The notes below the pieces were generated by a model. That model did not search any database. It saw nothing but the letters and a program-made list of their open reading frames with translations, and had not been told where the DNA came from. Below, piece after piece: positions 11,365 to 26,750 of a stretch of DNA of 64,000 nucleotides. The translations under genes were made by a program, and so were the position numbers. Source of the DNA: Paramecium tetraurelia. Its lineage: Eukaryota; Ciliophora; Oligohymenophorea; Peniculida; Parameciidae. The stretch lies in NCBI RefSeq assembly GCF_000165425.1, contig NW_001798976.1, positions 221,947-285,946 on the forward strand, read 5' to 3'. Every line of letters starts with the position of its first letter. The stretch's first letter is position 1.

Positions 11365-12457
11365 TCATTTCTTAAAAAATCTATATCCTGATCTTGTGTG
11401 TTGATGAGCCTTTCTGGATTAGGGAATGCTTTCTGTAATTTTAAATTATTTGGATAGAGAAACACTTGCTTATTGTGATCGATGAGTTTGAATACTACAT
11501 AGAGAGGGAATGATGATACTTGAGTTTTTATTGAAATTCTGCTGCATGTGGTGAATTCATAGTATAGATGTGAGCAGGACTGAGCATTTTAGATAGAGGA
11601 TCCTTGATTACTCTATGTGTGGATGGGCCATTCTGAGTGAGCAACTGTTCATCTTTAAATGTTTTAGGAGATAGATGAAATGTTTGTTTGGTTTTTGAAG
11701 TTCTTGATATAATCTATTTGATAGTCTATTGACTCACTCCAAATGGAATTCTGTTAAATGTTTTCGGCGAATGCAATTGGATGTGCGATTAGACTTTAGG
11801 CTTTTGTTTTTCTGCTAGAAAGTGAATAAATTTCTGCAGTTATTCTTCTTCCCTGTTAGAAGGTAGAAATATTAATTCTCCAGTTTTAATCTAAAGACCT
11901 TCTAATTTGTTATTAATTGCTTCTATTGTTGTAGAGTTATCGACGAGATCTTGGAGTAATTTGCTATAGACTGGATTTTGAACTTTAGGAGATGTAGGTT
12001 TGAGTTCTTCTGGTTAATCGCCAGCAATTGCTTTTTTAGGTTTGTTAGGATTTTTGCGATTTTCTACTTCAATAATTCGTTTTATGCGATAATATTCGAC
12101 TCGTCTTTTCTTATCATGATAACTAACTTATGTATATTTTCGAGATACTTGCTCATAATATTGCTGATTTTATGCATAAAGAATCTTGGAATCTCATTAT
12201 GATATTTGTAGTACTCAGTAAATAACTGAAGTTTATCCCTCAATTCATCTAACAATTTTTGTATAAAATATACTGGCAAAATAGAACCGTCTCAAATATT
12301 CCTGGTTCTCATTATATGCTAGAGCCTGGTAAAACTCTATCACCTCTTTTGTTCTGGCTGAATTTACAAAATCATTCAGAGTCCTTGAGTAATAATAGGA
12401 TTGACAATTGGAGTATTTCTTTTGGAGTAGTATCTGAACATTGTACTTATTCGCCAT
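11365..12457 (-). CDS. Uncharacterised protein
   Basis: 339 aa after removing three introns (25, 23 and 25 nt), all required to keep frame. The first 110 residues are ordered and helical: YYYSRTLNDFVNSARTK, VIEFYQALAYNENQEYLRRF and IPRFFMHKISNIMSKYLENI. The rest is Ser/Thr/Pro/Gln-rich and probably disordered (KPTSPKVQNP, KTFNRIPFGVS, HRVIKDPLSKML). I recognise no family; the N-terminal block has the look of a short conserved domain in ciliate cytoskeletal proteins, but that is inference. The middle intron begins GTTAG and ends AAAAG, less canonical than its neighbours. It converges on the STPGR gene with 29 bp between stops. Confidence 0.65.
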
Positions 12458-12534
12458 CGGATATTTAAGTTATGATAATCAATTTAATATAATTTAATCA
12501 TTGCATATAGGATAGATCAAATAAAAATACTAAT

Positions 12535-13430
12535 TCATTGGAAACCTAATTTATACCACATCTGTCTTAAATCATCCTTTGTTTTCGTCTTTATTTCCTA
12601 AGCAATCTCAGTCCATTTCATAACTGAATTGAATGAATTCGGAATTTAAACTAATGATCTGAGAATATTGAATGTCTCTCTATCAAAATCATTCATCTTT
12701 CTGAAATTTAGACAAAACTTAGTTTCAATGAACTGACTCCCAAATCTAGTCTAAAGTACTGAATCGTAGTCCGAAACCAGAAGCATTTGCTATGTTATGT
12801 TCTGAGTCTGCTTCATTAATATTAAGAATTCTCCTATTTAGTTCTGATATTGTCAGGTGTCCGATTAAAATGCTTACTAATTTCCCTCCACTTTCTTCCG
12901 TATTATTAGACATACTTAATCAAGTCTGCCTCCTCATTCTAACTCCAATAGCCATGTCGATTGTTGCTATCATATTTCCTTCTAATCAACTTATAAATAG
13001 AATCAACACTTCTATTTGGTATTTATTTTGCAATACTGAGCCATATCTTAGAGAGTCCAAACGACTTTAATTCAATGTACTCTTATAGATCCTAATTACT
13101 AAGATTGTTTTACAATAGATATTCATTGACAACCTTCATAATGCAGTCTACTTCTTGTTTGGAAAACCGTCCTTCTTTCATTTCTGAGTGATTAACACGG
13201 CAATCTAGTCTTTTGTGCCAAGATCTACTTTTAGTTTGTCGAATTCTATTTTAATCAATTTATTATTCTATATTTTACTAGTCTTATTATGCTTATGGAA
13301 TGGCATCAGTTTTTGAATGATTGTTTTGACTTAATTAACGTTCCCTTGAACTGATAAGATCCTCGTACTCATTCTATAGTGATTGTTGCTAATTTCTAAG
13401 TTTAATAGTTTGTTTTTAAATTTTTTTCAT
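12535..13430 (-). CDS. Myb/SANT DNA-binding protein (REB1/DMTF1-like)
   Basis: From ATG 13430 a Gln-rich N-terminus leads into LSIAKQIPNRSVDSIYKLI, RRKYD, GYWSQNEEADLIKYVQQYG and RKWREISKHFNRTPDNIRTK. This is the tandem Myb arrangement of REB1/TTF1/DMTF1, including the RTP element and the RRKxxxxxxxGxW linker. After an exon join I could not place (around 12800), a further Myb-like segment reads MKWTEIAQEIKTKTKDDLRQMWYKLGFQ before TGA 12535. In yeast and animals such proteins stop RNA polymerase I or block forks. Three frames stay open between the two parts, so the middle of the model is uncertain. Confidence 0.7.
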
Positions 13431-13485
13431 ATTAAAGTTAAAATAAATTGTTTGACTGAATAATTATTTCAATTACGCACTAAAC

Positions 13486-15537
13486 ATGCATCCTACAACA
13501 CAATTGCTAGAAAATGCAAGAGAACGCGTAACATTTCCAACTGAAGAATTAACAAAGCTCATTTATGTTAATGATGAGATATATGAGACATTCATGAAGG
13601 CTCAAAAGATAATAGCAAATGAGCCTACCATTCGCAATCATCCAGATTATCACAATTGGAGTCGCAAACAATAAATCATAAAGTCCTATGAGAAATTGAG
13701 GATTATGCATTAGCATTTCAATTTGGCTAATGCTGTTCACTGGGCTCCCCTTTTGAGCATCTTCCAAGGAACAACACCCACAGCAGTATCCTTTGCAATG
13801 ACAGTGCCTGCCTTGAGATTTCTGGGAACAGACGAGCAATTCAACTTATGGGGACCCAAATTCCTGACCATGGAGATCGTTGCCGCCTATGCCTAGACAG
13901 AAATAGGTCATGGAAGTGACGTGCAGAATTTGGAAACTACTGCCACCTACGATCCCTAAAGCAATGACTTTGTGCTTCACACTCCGTCTGTTTCCGCAGT
14001 GAAATGTAAGTGACTATGGAAATCTATCTAGTTTGGCCTGGTGAATTAGGCTTTTTATCTAATTATGCACTGGTCTATGCCAAGCTCATTTTTAATGGCA
14101 AGAATAAGGGAGTCCACCCTTTCATGGTGTAAATCAGAGACAATTCCACACACAAACCATTAAGAGGAGTGACAGTAGGTGACATTGGGCCAAAATTAGG
14201 GTATTCAACAAAGGACAATGGATATTTGGCATTTGACAATTACAGAATCCCCTTAAATAGCATGTTGGCTAGATATGTAAGGATAGAGAATGGTCAATTC
14301 TCAAGACACGGAAATGAGAAGGTACAAATAATAATGAGTTCATCATTAGATCTCCTATGCATCCATGATGGTCTCTAGATAATTGATTATTTTCATCTAC
14401 CCAAGAATGGCTGCTCAAGCTCTGACAGTTGCAATCAGATACTCTATTACCAGACAGCAATTCACAAACGACAAGAGAGAGGAGAATTCAGTGATTGAAT
14501 ATTAGACTCAATAGGACAAGTTGTTACCAAGATTAGCCACTTGCTATGGAATGATTTTCGCAGGAATTAGGATAATGCAATTGGTTGATGACAATTTCCA
14601 TAGGGTCTAAAAGAAGGACTTCAGTACTCTATAATAGTCACATGCCATCTTAAGGTATTCCTGATAATATAACAAAATTAAGTGCAATAAAAGCCTTCTC
14701 CTCCTAATGGGTCGTAGATACTACAGAATGGTGCAGATTATCTTGTGGTGGTCATGGTTATGCTCATTATTCTGGTATTCCAGCAGTTTACTTTGATACT
14801 GCTCCAAATGTTACACTAGAAGGAGAAAACTAAGTGATGTATCTACAAGTGGCTAGATACTTGCTCAAGGTGTTATAATATGCAGAGAAGACTCCAGAGA
14901 AAGTACCCTTTTATTTCAGCTTTGTATTACACGTCAAAGAGACTTTAGCAAATAAAGATTAAAGTATTAATTATCACAACTTATTGTAGACACTTCATTA
15001 GGACACTGGCTTAAGTTAACTTTGACAATCCAATTGATCCAAGTTGGTAAAAGAATCAAAGATTTAATGAATACAGGTAAGACATTCCAACAAATATGGA
15101 ATGAACATGTTGGTATCCATTTGATGTCTCTTGCTTAAAGATATGCTGAATATTTCATCTATCTTGTCTTTCAAGAGTATATTGCAAATGCTAATCCTTC
15201 TGTTAAAGAGATATTGCAATAACTTTGTGACTTATACTGTGTACAAACCATTTTGGACAATCCAAATACACTCATTGAGTCTGGTTAAATCACACAAGAA
15301 TAATTAAAAGCCTTTAATGAATTGAAAATTGAATTGTTTGCTAAAATTAAACCATAGGCAATTGGGTTGGTTGAAGCATTTAATTTTAATGATAATGCAC
15401 TTAGAACTTGTATTGGATGCCATGATGGAAAACCATATGAATATATCTATGATTGGGCAACAAAGGAGAATTCAGTCAATAAAGTACCATAAGCAGTAAT
15501 TGATTTAATGGGCACAAAAATCAAAGCAAAATTATGA
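13486..15537 (+). CDS. Peroxisomal acyl-CoA oxidase
   Basis: 646 aa with introns at 14006-14031, 14322-14349, 14655-14682 and 15015-15043. FAD-linked acyl-CoA oxidase landmarks are present: YAQTEIGHGSDVQNLETTATYD, PGELGFLSNYALVYAKLI, GVTVGDIGPKLGYSTKDNGY, and later TTEWCRLSCGGHGYAHYSG with NVTLEGENQVMYLQVARYL, where E in TLEGEN is the family's catalytic-base position. It carries out the first step of peroxisomal fatty-acid beta-oxidation and makes H2O2. The last intron begins GTTAAC and is less canonical but restores frame. The C-terminus KIKAKL is not a perfect PTS1 tripeptide, though it may work as one. Confidence 0.92.
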
Positions 15538-15711
15538 TATTAATAATATATTAAATGGAGAGATATTATATGTAATTTCAAATATCTTCATAGATGATTA
15601 TTATTTCAAAGTCTTGAATGGTAAAATTAAAATAGTTAATACTTCATCTTAAAGAGATTACAATATTTAAAGTGATTTGAATGAATAAAATAACACATAA
15701 ATAGAAATAAA

Positions 15712-18424
<2,713 letters not shown>

Positions 18425-18810
18425 CCCTTTTTAATTACTTTATTAATATCGATTAAATTCAATCCATCCCAAATATAAATATTCCCGCACTACTTATTTT
18501 TGGCGCAATTCTGTCCCAATTTCTTTTACTATTAAAATTACAGAAATCTATCTCATTTTTATAATTTTACATCTCTCTCAACACTCCCTGTCCTCACTCC
18601 CCACATTAATTGTCCCTTTATTTCACTCGCTCATCCACTCTACCACCTTCCAAACTTCGTCTTATTCCCCTGCAACTATCCTCCCTCATTCACTGTGCAA
18701 TATCGACGTCCTCATTCAAAATGCAAAGACATTCGTCCTGTTTAAGGAGGATTATTAATTTCTAGAAAGTCATTCGATCTAATTTTTATCGTTAATCCAT
18801 AATTTAAAAT
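18425..18810. promoter_or_regulatory. Divergent promoter region MCM2 / kinesin-like
   Basis: This 386-bp gap between two divergently oriented starts holds no sustained frame. It contains TTTTTGGCGCAATTC around 18500, a sequence similar to the TTTSGCGC E2F-type site found upstream of replication genes in many eukaryotes. That is an inference from one match. Confidence 0.3.
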
Positions 18811-20469
18811 ATGAGTGATAATATATTAGTATATTTGAAAGTCAAACCAGACTAGGAAGAGGAAGGAGGACTCACCATTCAAGATAATACGGTCAAAGTA
18901 ATCTCGCAATCCTCCTTTGAAGAGAAGACTTATCAATTCAATGCCATCTTTCAAGAGAACCACGAATTGCAGCAACATTGCATTCCGATCATCGACTAAG
19001 CGATTAGAAATCAATAGAATGCTTGCATCATCACTTATGGATAGACGCAGAGTGGGAAGTCTCATGCCTTAGGGTTCTCACTCTACAACGAAGGATTACT
19101 ACATTCCTTCCTCCAATATCTGTTTGAACAAATGCAAATACAATAAGTGTCCATCTCAATGCTCTAATTATACATGCAATCGGCTATTGATTTATTGACT
19201 CAAGACAAATCTCTCAAAGAGTTGAGAATAAGAAATAAGCAGAATGAAACTTATGTTGAAAATCTGACTGAGGTACTTGCTCAAAATTATCAAGAATCCT
19301 TACTTATCTGCTAAGAAGGAATCTAAAAAACTCAATTCTCTAAATTACATACCATCCTAACACTCAAAGTCATGAAATCTAAAATTCAATTCGTTGAGAT
19401 TTTGGGCAACAACTCCATCAACGCTAAATCTCCCCAATCTAGCAACTGCATCACTGCTCTGCTCAAAGTTTTCAGTGCCCTTCTCAAACAACAAGGAACT
19501 TAATCATAAGTATTTATTCCTTTTCGAGATTCTAGTTTGACTATGCTTCTCAAAAATTCATTAACACCCCCCTCTAAAATAATTGTCATCGGCACTATCC
19601 TCCCTAAAAACTCTATTGAAACTAGTTAAACTATCAAAGCACTTTCCTCATGCATCAAAGTATTCCCACCCCAAGACAATCCTAATAACACCACCTATCA
19701 TTACAATGCCACCAAGGCCAGAAGTGTAACACCAACAATCACTAAACAAAAACCCTAAGACATCGTTGTTAATAACGGGTAATAACAATAACAGCACAAC
19801 TCAACAAATTAATTATAATACAAAGAGTTAAGTGAATATTTATTAAAACTATTGACTAAGATTAATTCCCATGCTTGCAAACTTATCAACTAGGAATGTT
19901 TACAACATATCGATATCAATTAGAATCTGGATAAGATCATCTCCTAAGTGTAGTAAGTCTCCCATTAGTTGTTGTAAGTTATCAATGGTAAAATTACCTC
20001 TTAAGTCAATCAGACCAAAACTGATGGCTGGCAAAAGGCCCTCAAGTTTTTGTACCATACATATGAGGAAGAAATCTAACGCGAAGATAAATTACTTAAG
20101 GAAAAACTCCTATATATCATCAACGAAGAAGAACAGTATGATCTGGACAGTCTCAGAAAGATCTTATTTCCTCCGAAGTAGGAGTATACTAATTCTTTAT
20201 TTAAAACACTTACGACTTTGAGAAAATACACAAACACCATTCAAATCCCGCTTAGTCGAGAAAATTACAGGAATCAGTTGACCAACGACATCATGCAGAA
20301 GGAGTTGGGAGTAATGAGCAATCAGAATTACGAGTCAAGTGGCAAACAAGAATTGACTAGTGTACAATTAATTATTATAATATAGTTCCAAAGTTACACG
20401 GAGAATTTGATGAGCAAATTTAAATGGCAAAGTGCCTAGAAGCAAGACTATTACGGATATCAACCCTGA
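18811..20469 (+). CDS. Divergent kinesin-like protein with degenerate motor
   Basis: 544 aa with one 24-nt intron at 20362-20385. The motor core is recognisable from YQFNAIFQENHE, the P-loop region ACIITYGQTQSGKSHALGFS, and FIPFRDSSLTMLLKNSL. Where active kinesins have SSRSH (switch I) and LAGSE (switch II), this protein has KLHTILTLKV and FVEILGNNS. A coiled, Gln-rich C-terminal region follows (ECLQHIDINQNLDKIISQVQ), ending KFKWQSAQKQDYYGYQP. ATP may bind, but coupling to microtubules should be impaired from family knowledge. The frame is intact, so it appears functional as a non-motile or structural kinesin. Confidence 0.75.
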
Positions 20470-20701
20470 GTGAGGCAATTTTGAAATTTAAATATTTTTA
20501 CTTAATCATTTCTAATTAAGTGGGTATACACACATTTTATCTACAATTTAACAATATTTTGAACAAGGAAAATTTGATCAACAGAATCTTTTTGTTGTCA
20601 ATATATTATTATTAATAAATAAAATTTTGATTTGCTATGTTAATATTATTTCTTGTATTTAATTTAATTGAATTATTTTTTAAAGATTAATTATTAAATA
20701 A

Positions 20702-22229
20702 ATGAAATCAAAACCATTTTCGATTACTAGTTCAATTTTTACTTCACCCAATTCTTAGTTTTGGAATGACTAAGATTTTTAAAAAACTAAAGAAAATTTC
20801 AAAGACGATTATTTTCTCTTTTTCTCGAATAAAAAGCTAACTTACTTGAATAAGCCTCTATAAAAAGCTGGTTCAATAATTAGGAAACAAAAAAAAAATG
20901 TAACCCCCACTTTAATTTATCCTAGGGTCTGTATTTATGGTGTGATGTCAGTAATGCTTTAATTGAGCTCATCGAAATCCAACATGTAGGACATGGTTTA
21001 AGAATCACTAAAAATTAACAAAGTATTCAATTCTTTGGATATGTGGATGCCTGGTTTAAGGATTTAAAGAAATTTTGTATTCAAAGAAAAATTAATGAAT
21101 CATATATAATCAATAATAAAATTGGATGTGGAAGTTATGCTGATGTATTTAAATTTAAATTAGCAATTAGGTTTACAAAGTTACTCGAAAGGCTGATAAC
21201 AAAGATTTCGCAGCTAAGATCTACGACAAGTCATCAGACAAATTCGACCCTGAGTGCATCATTAAAGAAATTGACATTCTAAGAAAAATGGATCACCCTA
21301 ATGTAATTTCACTTCTAGAGACTTTCGAAACTCAAAAATATATCTTCCTTATAACAGAGCTCTTTATATATGGAAGCTTAGATGATGTGATCACTAAGAC
21401 ACCATTTACAGAGGAGGAGGTTTTAAGAGGGATGTATAAAATAATTGATGCCTTATCAAACATTCATTCCAAGGGCATAATACACAGAGATATCAAACCA
21501 GAAAATATCCTATTTCGAAAACCAAATCTGGATGATATTTTGATTTCAGATTTTGGTTTAGCAGATTACTATAACTAAGAAGGATTATATTAATATCAGA
21601 GATGCGGTACTCCTGGAAACATGGCACCAGAAATATTGAATGATCAACCTTATGATTATAAAATTGATTCCTACAGTGCTGGTTTAATATTTTATTAAAT
21701 GCTGAGTTTCGGAAGATCTCCCTTTATAGTTGAAGATTATCAGGAAACTCTGATTAAAAATTAATAAGGTCTCATTGACTATTCAGAAATCAATGCATCA
21801 CCCTAAGCAAAAGCCTTGCTTTAATAGATGTTAGAAGTGGATCCAATTAAAAGATGCACAATTAATGATGCCAAATTTAATCCACTTTTTAAGAAATTCA
21901 ACAGAATGACAATCATTATTAAAAGAAAAAGAATTCTCCAAGATCAAACTGTGTCAAGCTATAGTCCAAGAAGCACATCAATATATCAGACTCCATCTAA
22001 TTCTCCACAAGTTCTGAAAATTCCGAAAAATAAAAGCATCGGCCTCAACACTCTGCATTGTCTACCAAATCGAGTAAGAAGCATGGATAGCTAACTCTTT
22101 CCTTCTCCTAGATCATGCAACTCTGGAGGAAATAGTGCTAAAGCTCAATGTAAGCAAAGAAATAGGAATTTTAAGATTAATGTCAAAAATAGTATTTACC
22201 AAAGCATGAGTTCAACAAAAGCCATTTGA
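20702..22229 (+). CDS. PH-domain Ser/Thr protein kinase
   Basis: 491 aa with introns at 20900-20925 and 21145-21170. A PH-like domain occupies about residues 45-135, ending in the Trp helix [14 protein letters not shown]. The kinase domain follows: [11 protein letters not shown] (glycine loop), FAAKIYDK (Lys), [17 protein letters not shown] (Glu), [35 protein letters not shown], and [11 protein letters not shown]. All catalytic residues are present. The C-tail is Ser/Pro-rich with several SP sites. The CAMK/calcium-independent subfamily is likely. The PH domain suggests lipid-dependent recruitment, possibly linked to substrates of the nearby PTEN, though nothing in the sequence ties them together. 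Confidence 0.88.
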
Positions 22230-22505
22230 ATCATTGATCAACTTATTATGATTAATGATATCTAATGTATTCATAAATATAATCAAACATTATTATTATC
22301 CTTATTTTTGAAATAGAATTATTAGATATCAATATTCAAATTTATCAGAATAATTCAAAACCTTATACATTTATAGATCATTTTCATTTAGAGATTTAAT
22401 TAATAAAATATATTTATAATATTATTAAATAAAATTAGTAATTTTTTATTCACAAAAACCTATATAACTACTATTTATAGAAATATATTTTATAAATTAT
22501 TAATA

Positions 22506-23238
22506 TCAAAGTTTTTTCAAAATTGTATCCAATTTTAATACAACATCTAGATCTCCCTTTTCTATTAATTTATTTAGAACTATTTCTAATATATATTGAA
22601 TGGCACAGATTGATAAAGCCTTATCAAACAAATAATCATCTCCACTGATAGATGACACGATGATTAAGTTCCCCAAAATAAAATAGAAATAACCAACTAG
22701 TATGAATTTTGTGTCAATATTCTCTATCAATTTTTTCTTTAGTATTCTATAAGCTAATAAATATGCAAACAAAAATATGATTAGCTATATTAAATTGTAG
22801 ATTGGAACAATCAATAAACCTAAAATCCAAGATGATTTATTAAAGTCCTCAATACCATAATAAGCATTCATGATTGAAACAACCATCAGATTGTTGGAGA
22901 TATATAAAATGTATTATCCGATCTTAATTAGCTCAATGTCTAAAAGTTAATTAATATTAAAAACTTTGTTTATTCTATTTGAATTATTTGTAGCTATACA
23001 AATACAGCTCAAGTAAACCAACTTACTCTTGTTTTCCTTGACTAGTCTTGGGACTATTAAGGTCTGGCTAATCTACTGGATTATCCTCCTAAGCATTATT
23101 CTTGATGGTTTCTAATTCTTTTGGTTTTTCTTTTTGTTATTCAAGTTTTTATAAATGTCTTTACCAAGAGTACCCTACACTAATTAGAATTGTGTATCCC
23201 AATAGTAAAGAAATACTATCGACAATCTCTTAGTTCAT
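22506..23238 (-). CDS. Uncharacterised membrane protein
   Basis: 224 aa with introns at 22994-23026 (33 nt) and 22940-22964 (25 nt). Hydrophobic segments: ISLLLGYTILISVGYSW near the N-terminus; then, after a charged Lys/Glu/Pro linker, ILYISNNLMVVSIM, SWILGLLIVPIYNLIQLIIF with FLFAYLLAYR, FILVGYFYFILGNLIIVSSI, and a weaker one (ALSICAIQYILEIVL). This predicts four or five membrane spans. It ends VVLKLDTILKKL. I do not recognise a family. Confidence 0.6.
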
Positions 23239-23319
23239 AGATAATTTAATTAATGATTCCTTAGGATTAAATAATTTGTTTAAGTAAATACATTATAAAT
23301 AAAATGAATGACAAAATTT

Positions 23320-24874
23320 TCATTAAACTTTTTAAATTTATTTCTTTAAAGCAATCTGTTGCAATAGTTCCTAATGTAATACTTTAATTTTTACCTATTT
23401 CCTGCTCTGAAATTCTTCCAAATACATATTGCGTTTCGCTTGTTATTCTTCAATCTTATATTTTAATTCTACATTTTAGTTTTCTATATTTTCTACAAAT
23501 TCTGGAGAGTAGTCTTCATTTTACATCAAGTCTTCATCCCAAAATGCCTCCTGTGGTTATGATTACAACTAAAACACTTATTGTTAACCTTGTATTATCT
23601 ATTAATTCTATTTAGTCTCTGATTTCTTCACTGATAATCCTGTTGGTGTATGAAAATAAGTTTATACTTACTAATACTTCTGTTATAACTCTGAATTTTC
23701 AACTGATAATTATTTGTATTGCTGGACCAATAATTATTGATCTTCTTCAAGTTCTTTGCTTTGTTAAACGATTTTAATTCTCATCTAAAAGTTAAATTAA
23801 TGTAAGGTTCTTTTCCACTTTGTGAAGAATTTACTCATCATTTTATCCTCATTCATAACAATCTTATATAAATATTTATAGATGATTAGATTCCTCCTCT
23901 TCCTCAGATATTTCATATGGGCTTGATTTAATGCCTAATTTAATTTGCTTGAAATAACAGACTAAATATTAAATGGTAATTACTAAATTTTTTATTATGT
24001 CAGCATTTGCACTTTAACTATTCTAGTTATTCCTGTTATAACAAACTATTTTATAAAAGCCGTATGATATATTTTTTAACATCAGCCTTCTTAATACGAT
24101 TTTAAAATTCAGCATCACGACCAATTTTTAAGTATTTCGTTATTTATATTTTTTTAATTCTACGAATGCGTTTGAAACTATCTAAAATTTCTATTTGTTT
24201 AATAATGCAACAATTTAAAATGTCAGTTATAAGACTTCATTTTACTTTTTAATATCAATTTAAGACTGTTCATTGTAGTTAATTTCAAATTTTTTCTTCC
24301 AATAACAAAAACAATGCATTTTTTTATTTTCTAATGCCATAACAAATTTGGATATAGCTTCTTGTTTTTTCATCTCTCTTTGTAAATGCATTTCTCTATT
24401 TCTCTAGAACTTTTGTAGTATTTTAAGAAATCTTGATTGGTAATTGAATCTATAAGCAAACACTTTTAAAAATGGAATTATTTTTCTTGAATTTTTATTC
24501 ATAAGCCTTATCATCAAGTGTCTGTAATGATTACTTACTCGCTTTTGCAAAATGTAAATCATCCTACACAAAGTCTCTTTTTTCAATATTTCCAATTAAA
24601 CAAGGTTGTAATTTTACAATTAATGCAATGCTTCTCTGAATTGATTAGTATTTGAAATATTGATTTAAAATGCTCCCTTTTCATCATCCTTTTCTGAGAG
24701 CATTTTGACATTATTTCGATTAGCCATTTTGAAGTTTTTGATTTTTAAATACGCATAGTTTCTTAAATTGTACAGTTTTTGCACTATTCTGCGATCTATT
24801 ATTTTAATCAGAGATTTTAATCTCTCTTCCTTTTATAGTTACTTTTTTTGAAGTAAGGAAACTAATTGTTCCAT
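23320..24874 (-). CDS. Coiled-coil protein, exon structure partly resolved
   Basis: Reads from MEQLVSLLQKKQLQKEER through long basic helical stretches, such as NKNSRKIIPFLKVFAYRFNY and MHCFCYWKKKFEIN, spaced W/F-K repeats that faintly recall Sfi1/centrin-binding proteins. The C-terminal half is coiled coil (KELEEDQQLLVQQYKQLSVE; MYLEEFQSRKQVKIK) ending at TGA 23320. A frame switch near 23840-23870 needs at least one intron I could not place uniquely. No enzymatic domain is present. A cytoskeletal or basal-body role is inference from composition. Confidence 0.55.
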
Positions 24875-25578
24875 TTTAAATAATTGTTATATAAAATTAT
24901 AATATAGTTTATTAGAAATTATAATAAAAAATAGATTCATTTCAAATTTGCATTTAGGTTACTTTAGTAAAGATTACTCTAACGATAAACAATTAGATTT
25001 TTGAATTTGTTGTAATCTATTCAATATAGTTATCCTAAACAGGTTTAACCTTATTTCATAGAAAATAATTAAATTTCATTGAAAATTATTTTTTTTATTA
25101 AAGAGTCCTTTGATTGAAACAAGTTCAGTTCAAATTCTTTAATTCAACAAGAATAAAAACTCTAAGGGTTAGTGAAGTAATTAATTTAATAGCTGATGCA
25201 AATAATTTAACATCTAAAGACCTTGTTTGAGTTCTTGAATAATATTTATTCGTCGATCTTTTTTTCCTACTCATTCATATAATATTAAAGTCATTAAAAT
25301 AATATTAAACTAATTTTAACATGGTAAGGATTACTTTACAAAATAATTATTTTATTTTTAAATTGTATACCAAAACGACAATCAAAATATTATTTATACA
25401 ACTTTAAGAATTTTCCCGTTCCAATAGGTAATTTTATTATATGTTACTTAACTCTTCTAAGTGTGTTTTATTCTGGATTTAAATAAATTGCCAATGAGAT
25501 GAGGACATTGTGAATTAATTTCTTATTCATACTAAAAGTCTGTTTTTTTAATATTAATATTAATATTACTTTATAGAA
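24875..25578. other. Intergenic AT-rich
   Basis: About 700 bp between divergently oriented genes, with runs of T/A and no frame that resembles coding sequence. Presumed promoter DNA for both; no specific signals recognised. Confidence 0.4.
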
Positions 25579-26685
25579 ATGAAATCCTTTCAATGTACAG
25601 ATCATAAAAAAGATATTATTTATTATTGTAATGACTAACATTGCGAAATGAGATGCTTGTGTGCTGATTGTGAACATGAGCATGAGAAAACTGCAGTACA
25701 AAGTTTGCTTGAAGGTTACAATATAAAAGAACTGGTTTAAACCTTCTAAAGTTTTAAATACATTATAAATGATTTAATGGCAAAGATGGAACATGAATTG
25801 AGCCAACACCTTTAATAAATTAAATAACCTTAAGCGACTGCTTAAAATTTAGAATAATTCGATAAATAGCTGAGTGAGATCTCAAATATCTAAAATACAC
25901 TATAATTCAAAATTAAAAATAGATTGCAGCACATTATTAATGCATTAAAAGGATAGGATTTAGATTCAAGTCCTAATACCCTAATTGATGCTCGTAAAAA
26001 AGACCATTCGAAATCAATTATTCTCAGTTAGGCCTAATTATAATAAGATATGATTAAGAAAAGCAGGTAGTCAAAAATATTCAAAATGAACATTCCTCAA
26101 TCCAATTAGTAAGAAACATAACAGATTCTTTAATAACCAAACTTAAATTTGGACAGAGTTGAAGTGGCAAGATTGTAATAACTGAGTACATAAGACTGGG
26201 CTTGGAAAATGAGTTCATCCACTGTGTTTTGTTGTATATTCTCAGCCTTACGAGATTTGAAAATAATAGGATTTTTACAGCCCTGCTTATTCAAAAGTAA
26301 TACCAATAATTACCAAAAAAAATCAGCAGTCATCAATTTTGGCATTTATAATAAAAAGAATTTGACCAAATAACCCATACACATGGAGAAATACACATTG
26401 AGACATAGTAAGATGAAGATAGTCAATGATTGTTATGAGTTGATGTTAAGTAAACCTATCAGCATTAAGGAATTTACAGAATATTCTATTGCAATATGGC
26501 CAAGCAAAGTCTTGTATTGTCACTATTTTAGTATTGCTGCTCCTATAAATCCATTCATAGCATTTCAAACTTAAGATTTCAATGACAATCCTAAAATAAA
26601 GAGATCTGAAGATTTTCCATAGGTGATATCAACATTTCGTGCAGGTTTAGTCCCTTATTTGATAATTGATCCAAGAGAGTAATGA
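25579..26685 (+). CDS. B-box-like zinc-finger / coiled-coil protein
   Basis: 368 aa, one exon, with many TAA/TAG codons read as Gln. The N-terminus is a B-box-like finger: CTDHKKDIIYYCNDQHCEMR, CLCADCEHEHEKTA. A Gln-rich coiled coil follows (about residues 60-200). A C-terminal domain of about 150 residues is ordered (AVINFGIYNKKN, YELMLSKPISIKEFTEYSIAI, ISTFRAGLVPYLIIDP) and has the beta-rich pattern of PHR/TRIM-type C-terminal domains. No RING is visible, so ubiquitin-ligase activity is not implied. Start chosen as the ATG directly before the first Cys. Confidence 0.65.
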
Positions 26686-26750
26686 ATGACATTAATTTAC
26701 GAAATTAAGAGTCTGTTTAATATATGAAATATGGCGATATATTATTAAAT

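Noticed and set aside
12792..13070. Plus-strand hydrophobic frame of 92 codons
   Set aside because: Shadow of the minus-strand Myb gene; the opposite strand encodes conserved Myb motifs.
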